Of a DNA stretch of 64,000 nucleotides, positions 56,982 through 64,000 are shown piece by piece. The notes beneath the pieces are model-generated. The model ran no database searches. It had not been told where the DNA came from and saw only the letters and a list, made by a program, of their open reading frames with translations. Origin of the DNA: Microbacterium galbinum (GTDB taxonomy: Bacteria > Actinomycetota > Actinomycetes > Actinomycetales > Microbacteriaceae); the NCBI RefSeq assembly GCF_023101185.1, contig NZ_CP078077.1, forward strand, positions 1,207,630-1,271,629. Reading direction: 5' to 3'. Made by a program: the position numbers and the translations under genes. Positions within the stretch are counted from its first letter, which is position 1. The number at the start of each line of letters is the position of its first letter.

Positions 56982-58358
56982 TCAGTTGAAGTCGCCACCC
57001 GGCGCCATGTCCATGAACCGTGAGTAGTGACCCTGGAACGCCACCGTGATCGTCGCGGTCGGACCGTTACGGTGCTTGGCGACGATGAGGTCGGCCTCGC
57101 CCGGACGCACGTCCTTGTCGTAGACCGAGTCGCGGTGCAGCAGGATCACCATGTCGGCATCCTGCTCGATCGAGCCGGACTCTCGCAGGTCGCTGATCGC
57201 GGGCTTCTTGTCTTGACGCTGCTCAGGACCACGGTTCAGTTGCGACAGGGCGATGACGGGAACCTGCAGCTCCTTGGCGATGAGCTTGAGGCTTCGCGAG
57301 AACTCCGAGACCTCCTGCTGACGCGACTCGACGCGCTTGCCCGAGGTCATGAGCTGCAGGTAGTCGATGATGACCATGCGCAGTCCGGCGCGCTGCTTGA
57401 GGCGACGGCACTTGGCGCGGATCTCGACGAGCGTCATGTTGGGGCTGTCGTCGATGTAGAGCGGGGCGTCGTTGATGCGGCCGCGGGTCGCCGCGACGGT
57501 GGTCCAGTCGCGGGGGTCGAGGGTTCCCTTGCGCATGTTCTGCAGCGGGATCGCGCCCTCGGCGCTGAGCAGACGCATCGCGATCTCGCTCTTACCCATC
57601 TCGAGCGAGAAGAAGATCGATGGGAAGTCGTGACCGATCGATGCCGCGCGCGCGAAGTCGAGCGCGAGCGTCGACTTACCCATGGCGGGTCGGGCGGCGA
57701 CGACGATCATCTGCCCACCGTGCAGGCCGTTGGTGAGTTCATCGAGCTCGCGGAATCCGGTCGGGATGCCGGTCATCGAACCGTCGCGGCCGTTCGCGGC
57801 CTCGATCTCCTCGATCGCGGCGTCGACGGCGTTCGTCAGCGGGACGTAGTCCTCGGCGGTCTCGGTTCCGGTGACGGAGTAGATCTCGGCCTGCGCGTTG
57901 TTGACGATGTCGGTCGCGTCGCCTTCACCCGCGTACCCGAGCTGCACGATGCGGGTTCCGGCGTCGACCAGGCGGCGCAGGATCGCGCGCTCCGAGACGA
58001 TGCCGGCGTAGTAGCCGGCGTTGGCCGCGGTGGGGACGATCGAGGTGAGCGAGTGGAGGTAGTCGGCGCCGCCGGCTCGGCCCAGCTCGCCCGTCTTGAT
58101 GAGCTCATCGGTGACGGCGACGACGTCGGTCGGCTCGCCGTGCGAGTAGAGCGAGAGGATCGCCTCGAAGATGAGCTCGTGCTTCGGCACGTAGAAGTCG
58201 GCGCCCTTGAGCGTCTCGATCACATCGGCGACGGCATCCTTCGACAGGAGCATGCCGCCCAGTGCGCTCTGCTCGGCGAGCAGGTCGTGGGGCGGGGTGC
58301 GCTCCGGTCCGCGCGGGCTTCCGCCCATGCGCTCTTCTGAGATGTCGGCGATCGACAC
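56982..58358 (-). CDS. dnaB: Replicative DNA helicase DnaB
   Basis: A 458-residue replicative helicase. The N-terminal domain is about 20-165 (PPHDLLAEQSALGGMLLSKDAV). The RecA-like domain has Walker A ARPAMGKST near 222-230, Walker B VIIDYLQLM and the arginine-finger area RESGSIEQDADMV. No intein is present. The GTG at 58358 (VSIADISEER) is chosen with GAAGGGAGC upstream; an ATG further upstream lacks similarity. In other genomes dnaB follows rplI directly; here 4.5 kb of surface-protein genes separate them. A cluster of DnaA boxes lies upstream. Confidence 0.95.
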   Translation of the reverse strand: MSIADISEERMGGSPRGPERTPPHDLLAEQSALGGMLLSKDAVADVIETLKGADFYVPKHELIFEAILSLYSHGEPTDVVAVTDELIKTGELGRAGGADYLHSLTSIVPTAANAGYYAGIVSERAILRRLVDAGTRIVQLGYAGEGDATDIVNNAQAEIYSVTGTETAEDYVPLTNAVDAAIEEIEAANGRDGSMTGIPTGFRELDELTNGLHGGQMIVVAARPAMGKSTLALDFARAASIGHDFPSIFFSLEMGKSEIAMRLLSAEGAIPLQNMRKGTLDPRDWTTVAATRGRINDAPLYIDDSPNMTLVEIRAKCRRLKQRAGLRMVIIDYLQLMTSGKRVESRQQEVSEFSRSLKLIAKELQVPVIALSQLNRGPEQRQDKKPAISDLRESGSIEQDADMVILLHRDSVYDKDVRPGEADLIVAKHRNGPTATITVAFQGHYSRFMDMAPGGDFN

Positions 58359-58502
58359 ACTGCTCCCTTCGCTGCGACGTTCTGCGGTACCGCGACACCC
58401 GGGACCTGGGGCGTCGTGCTGTTGTCCGGGCCGAGAACGGCCATCTGCGCAGCACATCACGGACTTCCGACATTGGGTCGCTCGCCCACGCTACGAGCGG
58501 CG

Positions 58503-58666
58503 TTATCCACACGCAACACGGCCTGTGGATAACTCTGTGGAGAGCGTGCGAACAAGTCCGGAGAGTCTGTGCACAACGCATGTGGATAACCCGGTGGAGT
58601 ACCCCGAGTTCAAACTTTCTTTTTCGCCTGGACCGGGGGTTTCCTGTTTCCCCACCCTGTGGATGA
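58503..58666. promoter_or_regulatory. DnaA-box cluster upstream of dnaB
   Basis: Perfect DnaA boxes TTATCCACA occur at 58503-58511, and as the complement TGTGGATAA at 58524-58532 and 58581-58589. A one-mismatch box is at 58658-58666. The first two also form the inverted repeat GTTATCCACA-N12-TGTGGATAAC. The cluster sits 145-308 bp upstream of dnaB. It may regulate dnaB or titrate DnaA; I see no AT-rich unwinding region next to it. The 548-bp gap (58359-58906) also holds the inverted repeat at 58833. Confidence 0.75.
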
Positions 58667-58832
58667 GAACGGGCTTCAACTGCACATTTAAGGTTTGTTC
58701 ATCTCGAAGACACATGTGAAGAACTTGGGGAAAGTCAAGCCGGAATTTCGCCGGGCGCGTCACACCGCGACACGCGCGGAATCCTGCGGAAGGTGTCATC
58801 GGATCGGCGCGAGATGGTATGGACATCGCGAT

Positions 58833-58858
58833 ATACCGGGAGTATCGTCACCCGGTAT
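58833..58858. promoter_or_regulatory. ATACCGGG-N10-CCCGGTAT inverted repeat upstream of the valine-rich secreted protein
   Basis: An 8-bp perfect inverted repeat with 10-bp spacer, about 49 bp before the start of the secreted-protein gene. It overlaps the expected promoter region (GATATACCG). A repressor or activator site is likely, but the regulator is unknown. Confidence 0.5.
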
Positions 58859-58906
58859 CGACGCAGAGCGCGTCGGAACGATCGTCTTTCGGAGGGGGAA
58901 GTCGAC

Positions 58907-59947
58907 GTGAACGCTCGAGCAACCCGTCGCGGCGTACCCGCGATCGCCCTGTGGGGCGGTCTGGGAGCGCTCGCGTGGGCGACGATCACCGTCCTCACCG
59001 GCGGCGGATCCGCTCAGGCCGACGAGCAGAAAGACCCCTCCCTTCTCGGAGAAGTGTCGTCCCTCGTCACCGGAACCGTCTCCACGGTCGGCGACACCGT
59101 CACCGCCGTGACCGAGCCGATCGTCACCCAGGTCGTCGCGCCCGTCGTGAACCAGGTCGTCGCCCCGGTCGTGCACGAGGTGGTCGCTCCGGTTCCCGAG
59201 ACCGTCCCCGCCGTCGTCGAACACGTCACCGACACGGTCGCCGAGGTGCCCGTCGTGGGAGATGTCGCGACCCCTGTCGTCGAGACCGTCACCGACACCG
59301 CACAGGCCGTCGTCACACCGGTGGCCGACCTGCTGCAGGATGCTCCGGTGTCGCAGATCGTCGATCCCGTGCAGGATGCCGTCGCCGCACTGCCGGTGGT
59401 CGGCGGGCTGCTCCGCGACCTCGGCGTCACGAAGCTCCTCGACGATGTGACCGGTGTCGTGGACGACACCACGGGCATCGTCGGCGAAGTCGTCGAGAAC
59501 ACCGTGCCCCCGGTGCTGGTCGGGCTCGACCCGACCGAGTCGCTCCCGCCCATCGCGCTTCCGCCGGTGGTGGTCCCGGATCCCGGGTTCGCATCCCTTC
59601 CGACCGTGGTGCCGGCGGATGCTGCGGGCGCCAGCACCGTGTCGACGCTCACGCCCGCGCCCCGGCATCCGCTCGACGAGTCTGCGCTCTCCGCGCGCGT
59701 CGAGAACGCTGTTCCGGCGACGACTGCGTCCGCGTCCGGCCATGCCTCCGGCCCCGCCACGGCCCCTCTCGGCGGGCCGCTCGCACCGTCTTCCTCCGCC
59801 ACTTCCGGCGGAGCATCCGCTGTCTCTCCCGCCGGTCTGACCGACGCGGGAGTTCCCGTGCTCCGTGCCGAGGAGCGCACCTCCGGCGCATCCGACGACG
59901 TCCTGCCGACGTCGCTGGTCGCCGACACCGACGTCTCCCCCGACTGA
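58907..59947 (+). CDS. Valine-rich secreted protein of unknown function
   Basis: A 346-residue exported protein. A signal peptide ends about AQA-DEQ. The mature N-terminal half is a series of amphipathic valine/threonine/proline-rich segments (VTEPIVTQVVAPVVNQVVAP, VVHEVVAPVPETVPAVVEHV, then VVDDTTGIVGEVVENTV). The C-terminal half is rich in Pro, Ser and Ala, with no anchor. The GTG at 58907 follows GGAGGGGGAA. It precedes the chaplin-like surface protein by 107 bp, so both may act together at the cell surface. The repeating hydrophobic pattern resembles assembling or membrane-lining proteins; no domain is known. Confidence 0.75.
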   Translation: MNARATRRGVPAIALWGGLGALAWATITVLTGGGSAQADEQKDPSLLGEVSSLVTGTVSTVGDTVTAVTEPIVTQVVAPVVNQVVAPVVHEVVAPVPETVPAVVEHVTDTVAEVPVVGDVATPVVETVTDTAQAVVTPVADLLQDAPVSQIVDPVQDAVAALPVVGGLLRDLGVTKLLDDVTGVVDDTTGIVGEVVENTVPPVLVGLDPTESLPPIALPPVVVPDPGFASLPTVVPADAAGASTVSTLTPAPRHPLDESALSARVENAVPATTASASGHASGPATAPLGGPLAPSSSATSGGASAVSPAGLTDAGVPVLRAEERTSGASDDVLPTSLVADTDVSPD

Positions 59948-60054
59948 CGGGTCGTCACGTCGTCCCCTCGAGGACGACAGATGCCGTGCTGCGCGCGCAC
60001 ATCTTCGCGCGCACCCACATCAGACACCCCAGTCCAGTCAAGGAGAAAGTCATC

Positions 60055-61965
60055 ATGCGTACTTACCTCAAGCGGGCCCTGTGGGGAACGCTTCTCGCCG
60101 GCGGGATCACCCTGCTCGGCGCAACGGCCGCGAACGCGGCAGACACCTCGGGAGACGACAGCGTCCTCTCGGGCACCCAGGTCGAGGCTCCGGTCTCGGT
60201 CCCGGTCACGATCGTCGACAACGCGATCTCCCTGCTCGGAGACTCCTCCGCGCAGCAGGCTCCGGCCCCGGCACCCGCACCTGCGCCTGCCCCGGCACCA
60301 GCCCCGGCACCGGCACCGGCGCCGGCGGCGGCGCCGGCGCCGGCGGCCACGACGAACGGCGACTCCGGCACGGCATCCGGATCGCAGGCCGTCGTGAACG
60401 TCACCGTTCCGGTGACCGTCACCGACAACTCCGTCAGCCTGCTCGGCGACTCATCGAGCGAGCAGACTGCGGCGCCCGCCGAGGCTCCGGCCCCGGCTCC
60501 CGCCGCACCGGCCCCGTCGGTCACCACGACCGGCGTCGACGGTCTGCTCTCGGGCACCCAGGCGCTCGTGCACGTCGACGTGCCGGTCACCGTCTCGGGC
60601 AACGCGATCTCCCTTCTCGGAGACAGCGAAACCGCAGGTCAGGATGCCGCGGCACCGGCACCCACGACCGCACCGACGGATGCCGTGGCGCCGAGCACGT
60701 CAGGTGACGACGCTATCGCCGGCGGCACCCAGGTGATCGCGCCGATCTCGGTTCCGGTCGACATCTCGGGCAACGCGATCTCCCTTCTCGGAGACAGCGA
60801 GGTCGCGGGTGGCGACGCGGCACCGGCGGCACCGGCAGCACCGGCGGCACCGGCAGCACCGGGTGAGTTCACGGCGCTTCCGGCACCGTGGACGAGCACG
60901 TCCGGCGATGACGGAGTTCTGAGCGGTACCCAGGTCACCGCCCCGATCACCGCACCCATCGGCGTCACCGGCAACGCCATCTCCCTCACCGGAGACAGCG
61001 ACGTCAGTGGCACGACCGGCACCGGCACCACCCCGGGCGCCCCGACCACCGGCAGCACCACCACCGGTGACGACGGCATCCTCGGCGGCACCCAGGTCAC
61101 CGCCCCGATCACCGCACCCATCGGCATCACCGGCAACGCCATCTCCCTCACCGGAGACAGCGACGTCAGCGGCACCGAAGGCACCGGCACCACCCCGGGC
61201 GCCCCGACCTCCGGCAGCACCACTACCGGTGACGACGGCATCCTCGGCGGCACCCAGATCACCGCCCCCGTCACCGCACCCATCGACGTCACCGGCAACG
61301 CCATCTCCCTCACCGGAGACAGCGACGTCAGTGGCACGACCGGCACCGGCACCGGCACGGGCACCCCCGCCACCGGCAGCACCACCACCGGCGACGACGG
61401 CATCCTCGGCGGCACCCAGATCACCGCCCCCGTCACCGCACCCATCGACGTCACCGGCAACGCCATCTCTCTCACCGGAGACAGCGACGTCAGTGGCACC
61501 GAAGGCACCGGCACCACCCCGGACGCCCCCGCCACCGGCAGCACCACCACCGGAGACGACGGAATCCTCGGCGGCACCCAGATCGGTCTGCCGATCACGC
61601 TGCCGGTGACGATCGGCGACAACGCCATCTCGGTGATCGGTGACAGCACGGTGACGACGCCGACCGGCACGGACCCGGGAACCGATCCTGGGACCGACCC
61701 CGGCACGGACCCGGGGACGGACCCCGGCACGGATCCGGGAACCGACCCCGGCACGGATCCGGGAACCGACCCCGGTGTGACGCCGGGTACGGACGCCGGA
61801 GTCGGACCGAGCTCGGGCGGCACGATGGCCGCGGGCATGGCGACCTCGTCCGGAGGAGCTGACGCCCTCGCCACCACGGGTGGCGCAGCGTCGCTCGCTC
61901 CGGTGTTCGTCGCCGTTCTCCTGCTCCTGACGGGAGCGGGCCTGCTGCGCCGCCGCACGGCGTAA
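60055..61965 (+). CDS. Chaplin-like repeat protein with LAXTG sorting signal
   Basis: A 636-residue secreted, wall-anchored protein. A signal peptide ends near ANA-ADT (28). Nine repeats follow of the pattern SGDDGVLSGTQVTAPITAPI then GNAISLTGDSDVSG, close to the chaplin consensus (GN-x-V-x-VP-x-x-V-x-V-CGN-x-V-x-V-x-G) but without the cysteine. Repeats 5-9 are nearly identical and have a period of about 54 residues. They are separated by Pro-Ala and Gly-Thr linkers. After them come about nine GTDP units. The end is LATTG (about 605) followed by a hydrophobic helix and RRRTA, a class E sortase signal. The start has AAGGAGAAAG. A hairpin terminator follows. Confidence 0.82.
   Translation: MRTYLKRALWGTLLAGGITLLGATAANAADTSGDDSVLSGTQVEAPVSVPVTIVDNAISLLGDSSAQQAPAPAPAPAPAPAPAPAPAPAPAAAPAPAATTNGDSGTASGSQAVVNVTVPVTVTDNSVSLLGDSSSEQTAAPAEAPAPAPAAPAPSVTTTGVDGLLSGTQALVHVDVPVTVSGNAISLLGDSETAGQDAAAPAPTTAPTDAVAPSTSGDDAIAGGTQVIAPISVPVDISGNAISLLGDSEVAGGDAAPAAPAAPAAPAAPGEFTALPAPWTSTSGDDGVLSGTQVTAPITAPIGVTGNAISLTGDSDVSGTTGTGTTPGAPTTGSTTTGDDGILGGTQVTAPITAPIGITGNAISLTGDSDVSGTEGTGTTPGAPTSGSTTTGDDGILGGTQITAPVTAPIDVTGNAISLTGDSDVSGTTGTGTGTGTPATGSTTTGDDGILGGTQITAPVTAPIDVTGNAISLTGDSDVSGTEGTGTTPDAPATGSTTTGDDGILGGTQIGLPITLPVTIGDNAISVIGDSTVTTPTGTDPGTDPGTDPGTDPGTDPGTDPGTDPGTDPGTDPGVTPGTDAGVGPSSGGTMAAGMATSSGGADALATTGGAASLAPVFVAVLLLLTGAGLLRRRTA
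60895..61600 (+). repeat. Tandem DNA repeat, five copies of a ~162-bp coding unit
   Basis: Within the chaplin-like gene, five consecutive units starting near 60901, 61062, 61225, 61385 and 61549 share long stretches of near-identical DNA. Their lengths are multiples of three, so copies can be gained or lost in frame. It is coding repeat DNA, not a CRISPR array. Confidence 0.85.
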
Positions 61966-61973
61966 CGCGGACC

Positions 61974-62017
61974 CCGGTGGTCCGGCGCCCTGGAGGGAGG
62001 AGGCGCCGTACCACCGG
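61974..62017. terminator. Terminator hairpin after the chaplin-like gene
   Basis: CCGGTGGT-C-CGGCGCC pairs with GGCGCCG-T-ACCACCGG, a 16-bp stem with one mismatch and a 12-nt loop, directly after the stop codon. A second perfect 11-bp hairpin (CGGATGCCCCG) is at 62096-62128. Confidence 0.7.
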
Positions 62018-62095
62018 CGCGCCGCGTCGCCGAGAGCGCGACGAGTTGCCCCCGGGTCCCCAGCCCGGCGTCGACCTCTGACGCGGCTGCAAGGG

Positions 62096-62128
62096 CGGAT
62101 GCCCCGTGCCCCCAGCGCGGGGCATCCG
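62096..62128. terminator. Second hairpin, CGGATGCCCCG stem
   Basis: A perfect 11-bp stem CGGATGCCCCG/CGGGGCATCCG with an 11-nt loop. It could back up the terminator at 61974 or act on the opposite strand. Confidence 0.5.
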
Positions 62129-62136
62129 TCGTGCCC

Positions 62137-62222
62137 GTTCACAACTCCGGAGATCCGCGCTGCATCCGGTCGAGGAGTCCCCGAATTCACCGATTCCACG
62201 TGGATTCTCCGGAGTTGTGCAC
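62137..62222. repeat. 86-bp inverted-repeat element, copy 11
   Basis: Ends GTTCACAACTCCGGAGA and TCTCCGGAGTTGTGCAC pair over 17 bp with one mismatch. The whole element is nearly identical to copy 12 at 62560, differing in only a few interior bases. Confidence 0.85.
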
Positions 62223-62256
62223 CGCGCCCGATGAGACCGAACCCGTTCATGGGAGC

Positions 62257-62505
62257 ATGTCCCCTGTGAAATCTCCTGCGATCTACCACATCGTTCTGCT
62301 CGAGAACACAACCCTTCTGGTCAAGCGAGAAACGGAGGACTGGCGTGACTTGAATGCCGAGTTCGGCGATCTCAAAGCCAGCCTCGGCCCCTGGACGTTC
62401 GAGGACGCGTGCGAGTGGATGGTCGAGGAGTGGGGGTCCCGCGCCTTGAGCAACCCGTGGCTTTCGGCCTTCCCTTCGAGCACCGCAACGATCATCAGTG
62501 TCTGA
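62257..62505 (+). CDS. Hypothetical protein, 82 residues
   Basis: A small soluble protein: MSPVKSPAIYHIVLLENTTLLVKRETEDWRDLNAEFGDLKASLGPWTFEDACEWMVEEWGSRALSNPWLS. It is rich in Trp and acidic residues and has no known motif. GGGAG precedes the ATG. It lies between two nearly identical repeat elements. Codon use is plausible, less GC-biased than its neighbours. Existence is likely but unproven. Confidence 0.5.
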   Translation: MSPVKSPAIYHIVLLENTTLLVKRETEDWRDLNAEFGDLKASLGPWTFEDACEWMVEEWGSRALSNPWLSAFPSSTATIISV

Positions 62506-62559
62506 TCCCGACGACGCGCTCTCCAGTTCTGAGGAGCGACCTCCGTTCGGGTCGCGCCC

Positions 62560-62645
62560 GTTCACAACTCCGGAGATCTGCGCTGGATCCGGTCGAGGAG
62601 GCCCCGAATCCACCGATTCCACGTGGATTCTCCGGAGTTGTGCAC
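62560..62645. repeat. 86-bp inverted-repeat element, copy 12
   Basis: The same ends as copy 11 (GTTCACAACTCCGGAGA, TCTCCGGAGTTGTGCAC) and nearly the same interior, 423 bp away. It starts 55 bp after the hypothetical gene. Confidence 0.85.
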
Positions 62646-62652
62646 CGCACCC

Positions 62653-62740
62653 GTGCACTAACTCAGGAAATCCCTCACCGAACTCCCCCGAACCAGCCCG
62701 AAACCACCCCCAAACCCGCGCTTTTCCTGAGTTGGTGCAC
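62653..62740. repeat. 88-bp inverted-repeat element, copy 13 (AACTCAGGA type)
   Basis: Ends GTGCACTAACTCAGGAAA and TTTTCCTGAGTTGGTGCAC are inverted repeats with one mismatch and one extra base. It follows copy 12 by 7 bp. The interior is C-rich and carries CGAAAC as in copies 1 and 3. Confidence 0.8.
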
Positions 62741-62770
62741 ACCCCACCCACGCCCCCACCCGAGAAACGC

Positions 62771-62806
62771 CGAACGCCCCCTGTCCCGAAGGGCAGAGGG
62801 CGTTCG
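62771..62806 (-). terminator. Terminator of the ribosomal-protein operon
   Basis: CGAACGCCC-C-CTG and CAG-A-GGGCGTTCG form a stem with a CCCGAAGGG inner hairpin. It lies 37 bp downstream of the rplI stop on the minus strand, followed by GTTTCTC. It likely ends the rpsF-ssb-rpsR-rplI transcript. Confidence 0.7.
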
Positions 62807-62808
62807 CA

Positions 62809-62831
62809 CTTCGACGGGCTCAGTGACCCAG
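62809..62831. repeat. CTTCGACGGGCTCAG repeat, single half
   Basis: Half-copy of the CTTCGACAAGCTCAG family between the terminator and the rplI stop codon. Confidence 0.6.
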
Positions 62832-62842
62832 CGAAGACGGAA

Positions 62843-63295
62843 TTACTTCGCGGCGACGACCTGCAGCGTGATGACTGCGGTCACGTCGTCGTGCAGACGA
62901 ACCGTGGCCTCGTGGTCACCGGTCGACTTGATCGGCGAGGTGATGTGCACCTTGCGCTTGTCGATCGAGCCGAGGCCCGCAGCGGCGACGGCGTCTGCGA
63001 CGTGCTCGGTCTTGACCGAGCCGAAGAGACGACCAGCGGCGCCGGCCTTGACGGCCAGACGGACCTTGGTGCCCTCGAGGGCGTTCTTCAGTGCGACAGC
63101 GTCGTCACGATCGTGGATCGCGCGTGCCTGACGCGCGGCCTGGATCGATGCGACCTGCTTTTCGCCACCACGGGTCCACGCCGTAGCGAAGCCCTGGGGG
63201 ATGAGGTAGTTACGGGCGTACCCGTTCTTGACCTCGACCACGTCACCGGCGCTACCCAGCCCGGCGACCTCGTTCGTGAGAATCAGCTTTGCCAT
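62843..63295 (-). CDS. rplI: 50S ribosomal protein L9
   Basis: A 150-residue L9, which binds 23S rRNA domain V. The N-terminal domain [40 protein letters not shown] is standard and the long connecting helix and C-terminal domain ([35 protein letters not shown]) follow. It follows rpsR by 11 bp in the ssb-rpsR-rplI operon. Usually dnaB is directly downstream; here several kilobases intervene. Confidence 0.97.
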   Translation of the reverse strand: MAKLILTNEVAGLGSAGDVVEVKNGYARNYLIPQGFATAWTRGGEKQVASIQAARQARAIHDRDDAVALKNALEGTKVRLAVKAGAAGRLFGSVKTEHVADAVAAAGLGSIDKRKVHITSPIKSTGDHEATVRLHDDVTAVITLQVVAAK

Positions 63296-63306
63296 CTCGA
63301 TACCCC

Positions 63307-63561
63307 TTACCGGCCGGCGCCAGCGTAGGGCAGGAGCGCCATTTCGCGCGCGTTCTTGATCGCCGTGGCGATCAGACGCTGCTCCTGCACCGAGACACCG
63401 GTGATACGACGGGCACGGATCTTGCCGCGCTCCGAGACGAACTTGCGAAGGGTGGCGACATCCTTGTAATCGATGACTCCGACCCGGATCGACTTCGCGG
63501 GAGCGGTGGGCTTGCCACCCTTCCGCGGCTTGCGGCGGTCGCCGCTCGACTTTCCAGCCAT
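63307..63561 (-). CDS. rpsR: 30S ribosomal protein S18
   Basis: An 84-residue S18. It has the conserved core [53 protein letters not shown] with an actinobacterial Gly/Lys-rich N-terminus ([24 protein letters not shown]). It carries no CxxC motif, so it looks like the zinc-independent form. GGAAAAACC precedes its ATG. It lies between ssb and rplI. Confidence 0.97.
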   Translation of the reverse strand: MAGKSSGDRRKPRKGGKPTAPAKSIRVGVIDYKDVATLRKFVSERGKIRARRITGVSVQEQRLIATAIKNAREMALLPYAGAGR

Positions 63562-63582
63562 GGTTTTTCCTTAGTTATGAGC

Positions 63583-63630
63583 GGCCCTTCGACAAGCTCA
63601 GGGACCCACACGGGTCATGAGCTCAGGGCC
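63583..63630. repeat. CTTCGACAAGCTCAG repeat between ssb and rpsR
   Basis: CCCTTCGACAAGCTCAGGGACC stands in the gap, followed by a partial inverted GAGCTCAGGGCC. Such an element inside a ribosomal-protein operon is unusual and could form a stem in the transcript. Confidence 0.6.
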
Positions 63631-63636
63631 AGAGAA

Positions 63637-64000
63637 TTAGAACGGGGTGTCGTCGCCGAAGCTGCCCGGAGTGCTCCAGGCGTCGGCGCTGGTCGACGAG
63701 CCGGGGGTAGACCACGGCTCCTCCGACACCTGCTGCTGCTGTGCGGGGCGAGACTGTCCTCCGCCGCCACCGCCGTTCGAGGCCGCACGGGTGACCTGCG
63801 CGGTCGCGTAACGGAGCGAGGGGCCGATCTCGTCGACCTCCAGCTCGATCGCGGTGCGCTGGTTGCCCTCGCGGTCCTGGTAGGAGCGCTGACGCAGACG
63901 GCCCTGCGCGATGACGCGCATGCCCTTCGTCAGCGAACCTGCCACGTGCTCGGCGAACTCGCGCCAGACGGATGCGCGGAGGAACAGCGCTTCGCCGTCC
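63637..64000 (-). CDS. ssb: Single-stranded DNA-binding protein, N-terminus off window
   Basis: The last 121 residues are visible, beginning [69 protein letters not shown], the OB-fold of SSB. A Gly/Gln-rich linker ([15 protein letters not shown]) leads to the acidic tail ending GDDTPF, which binds partner proteins. It continues beyond the right edge, and rpsF is expected upstream. Confidence 0.95.
   Translation of the reverse strand, partial: DGEALFLRASVWREFAEHVAGSLTKGMRVIAQGRLRQRSYQDREGNQRTAIELEVDEIGPSLRYATAQVTRAASNGGGGGGQSRPAQQQQVSEEPWSTPGSSTSADAWSTPGSFGDDTPF

Noticed and set aside
56982..58358. Intein in dnaB
   Set aside because: The length (458 residues) and continuous motifs match an uninterrupted helicase.
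58503..58666. Chromosomal replication origin
   Set aside because: Only four boxes, no neighbouring dnaA/dnaN and no AT-rich unwinding element. I keep it as a DnaA-box cluster only.
60895..61600. CRISPR-like periodic repeats
   Set aside because: The repeats encode conserved in-frame protein units of about 54 residues and there are no unique spacers or cas genes.
58819..61965. One 1048-codon frame joining the valine-rich and chaplin-like regions
   Set aside because: Its first ~412 codons are a shadow of the valine-rich gene in another frame. The real gene begins at 60055 with ribosome site and signal peptide.

Overview
The window is about 64 kb of high-GC actinobacterial chromosome. Codon use, the very frequent GGATGCC/GGCATCC words, many ATGA and GTGA start/stop overlaps, GTG starts and the ssb-rpsR-rplI...dnaB order all suggest Microbacteriaceae, most likely Microbacterium or a close relative. 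No tRNA, rRNA, transposase, integrase or CRISPR array was seen.

Layout. 1-7.9 kb: a ribbon-helix-helix protein, an acetyltransferase, PnuC, a membrane protein, an MFS/TetR/hexapeptide acetyltransferase group, an HTH regulator divergent from a short-chain dehydrogenase, and a DeoR regulator. 8-12.5 kb: an AhpD-like protein, then a second HTH regulator divergent from an alcohol dehydrogenase/cupin/carboxymuconolactone decarboxylase operon. 12.6-19 kb: a putative peptidoglycan-sugar salvage locus, with a MurR/RpiR regulator and a NamZ-like exo-muramidase divergent from a sugar ABC transporter and a beta-lactamase-fold hydrolase. 19-24.2 kb: rhodanese and membrane genes with a MarR regulator, and an OmpR-type two-component system with a PepSY target gene sharing CTTCAG repeats. 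24.4-37.2 kb: a presumed organosulfur region with MetY, three luciferase-like flavin monooxygenases, two DUF427 proteins, a short catalase and an oligopeptide-type ABC transporter. 37.5-43.2 kb: a tightly overlapping operon that reads as D-apionate to D-erythrose 4-phosphate catabolism (ApnO, OiaC, LerI, EryI, LerK) under a GntR/FCD regulator. 43.3-50.7 kb: GH15 hydrolase, stress-type SDR, phosphoesterase, DMT exporter/TetR pair and a membrane Ser/Thr kinase. 50.8-54.8 kb: a CitMHS carrier divergent from a CitA/CitB-type two-component system. 54.9-64 kb: a LysM protein, an ORC1-like ATPase with twin palindromes, dnaB with a DnaA-box cluster, two cell-surface proteins (one with nine chaplin-like repeats and a LAXTG sorting signal), then rplI, rpsR and a partial ssb.

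Between genes lie at least four families of short palindromic repeats. The most striking is a set of 13 elements, about half of them exactly 86 bp, whose inverted ends carry AACTCCGGA, AACTCAGGA or AACTTCGGAG. They are mobile-element-like or REP-like, and no matching transposase lies in the window.

Functional calls rest on reading motifs and gene order only; no database search was run.
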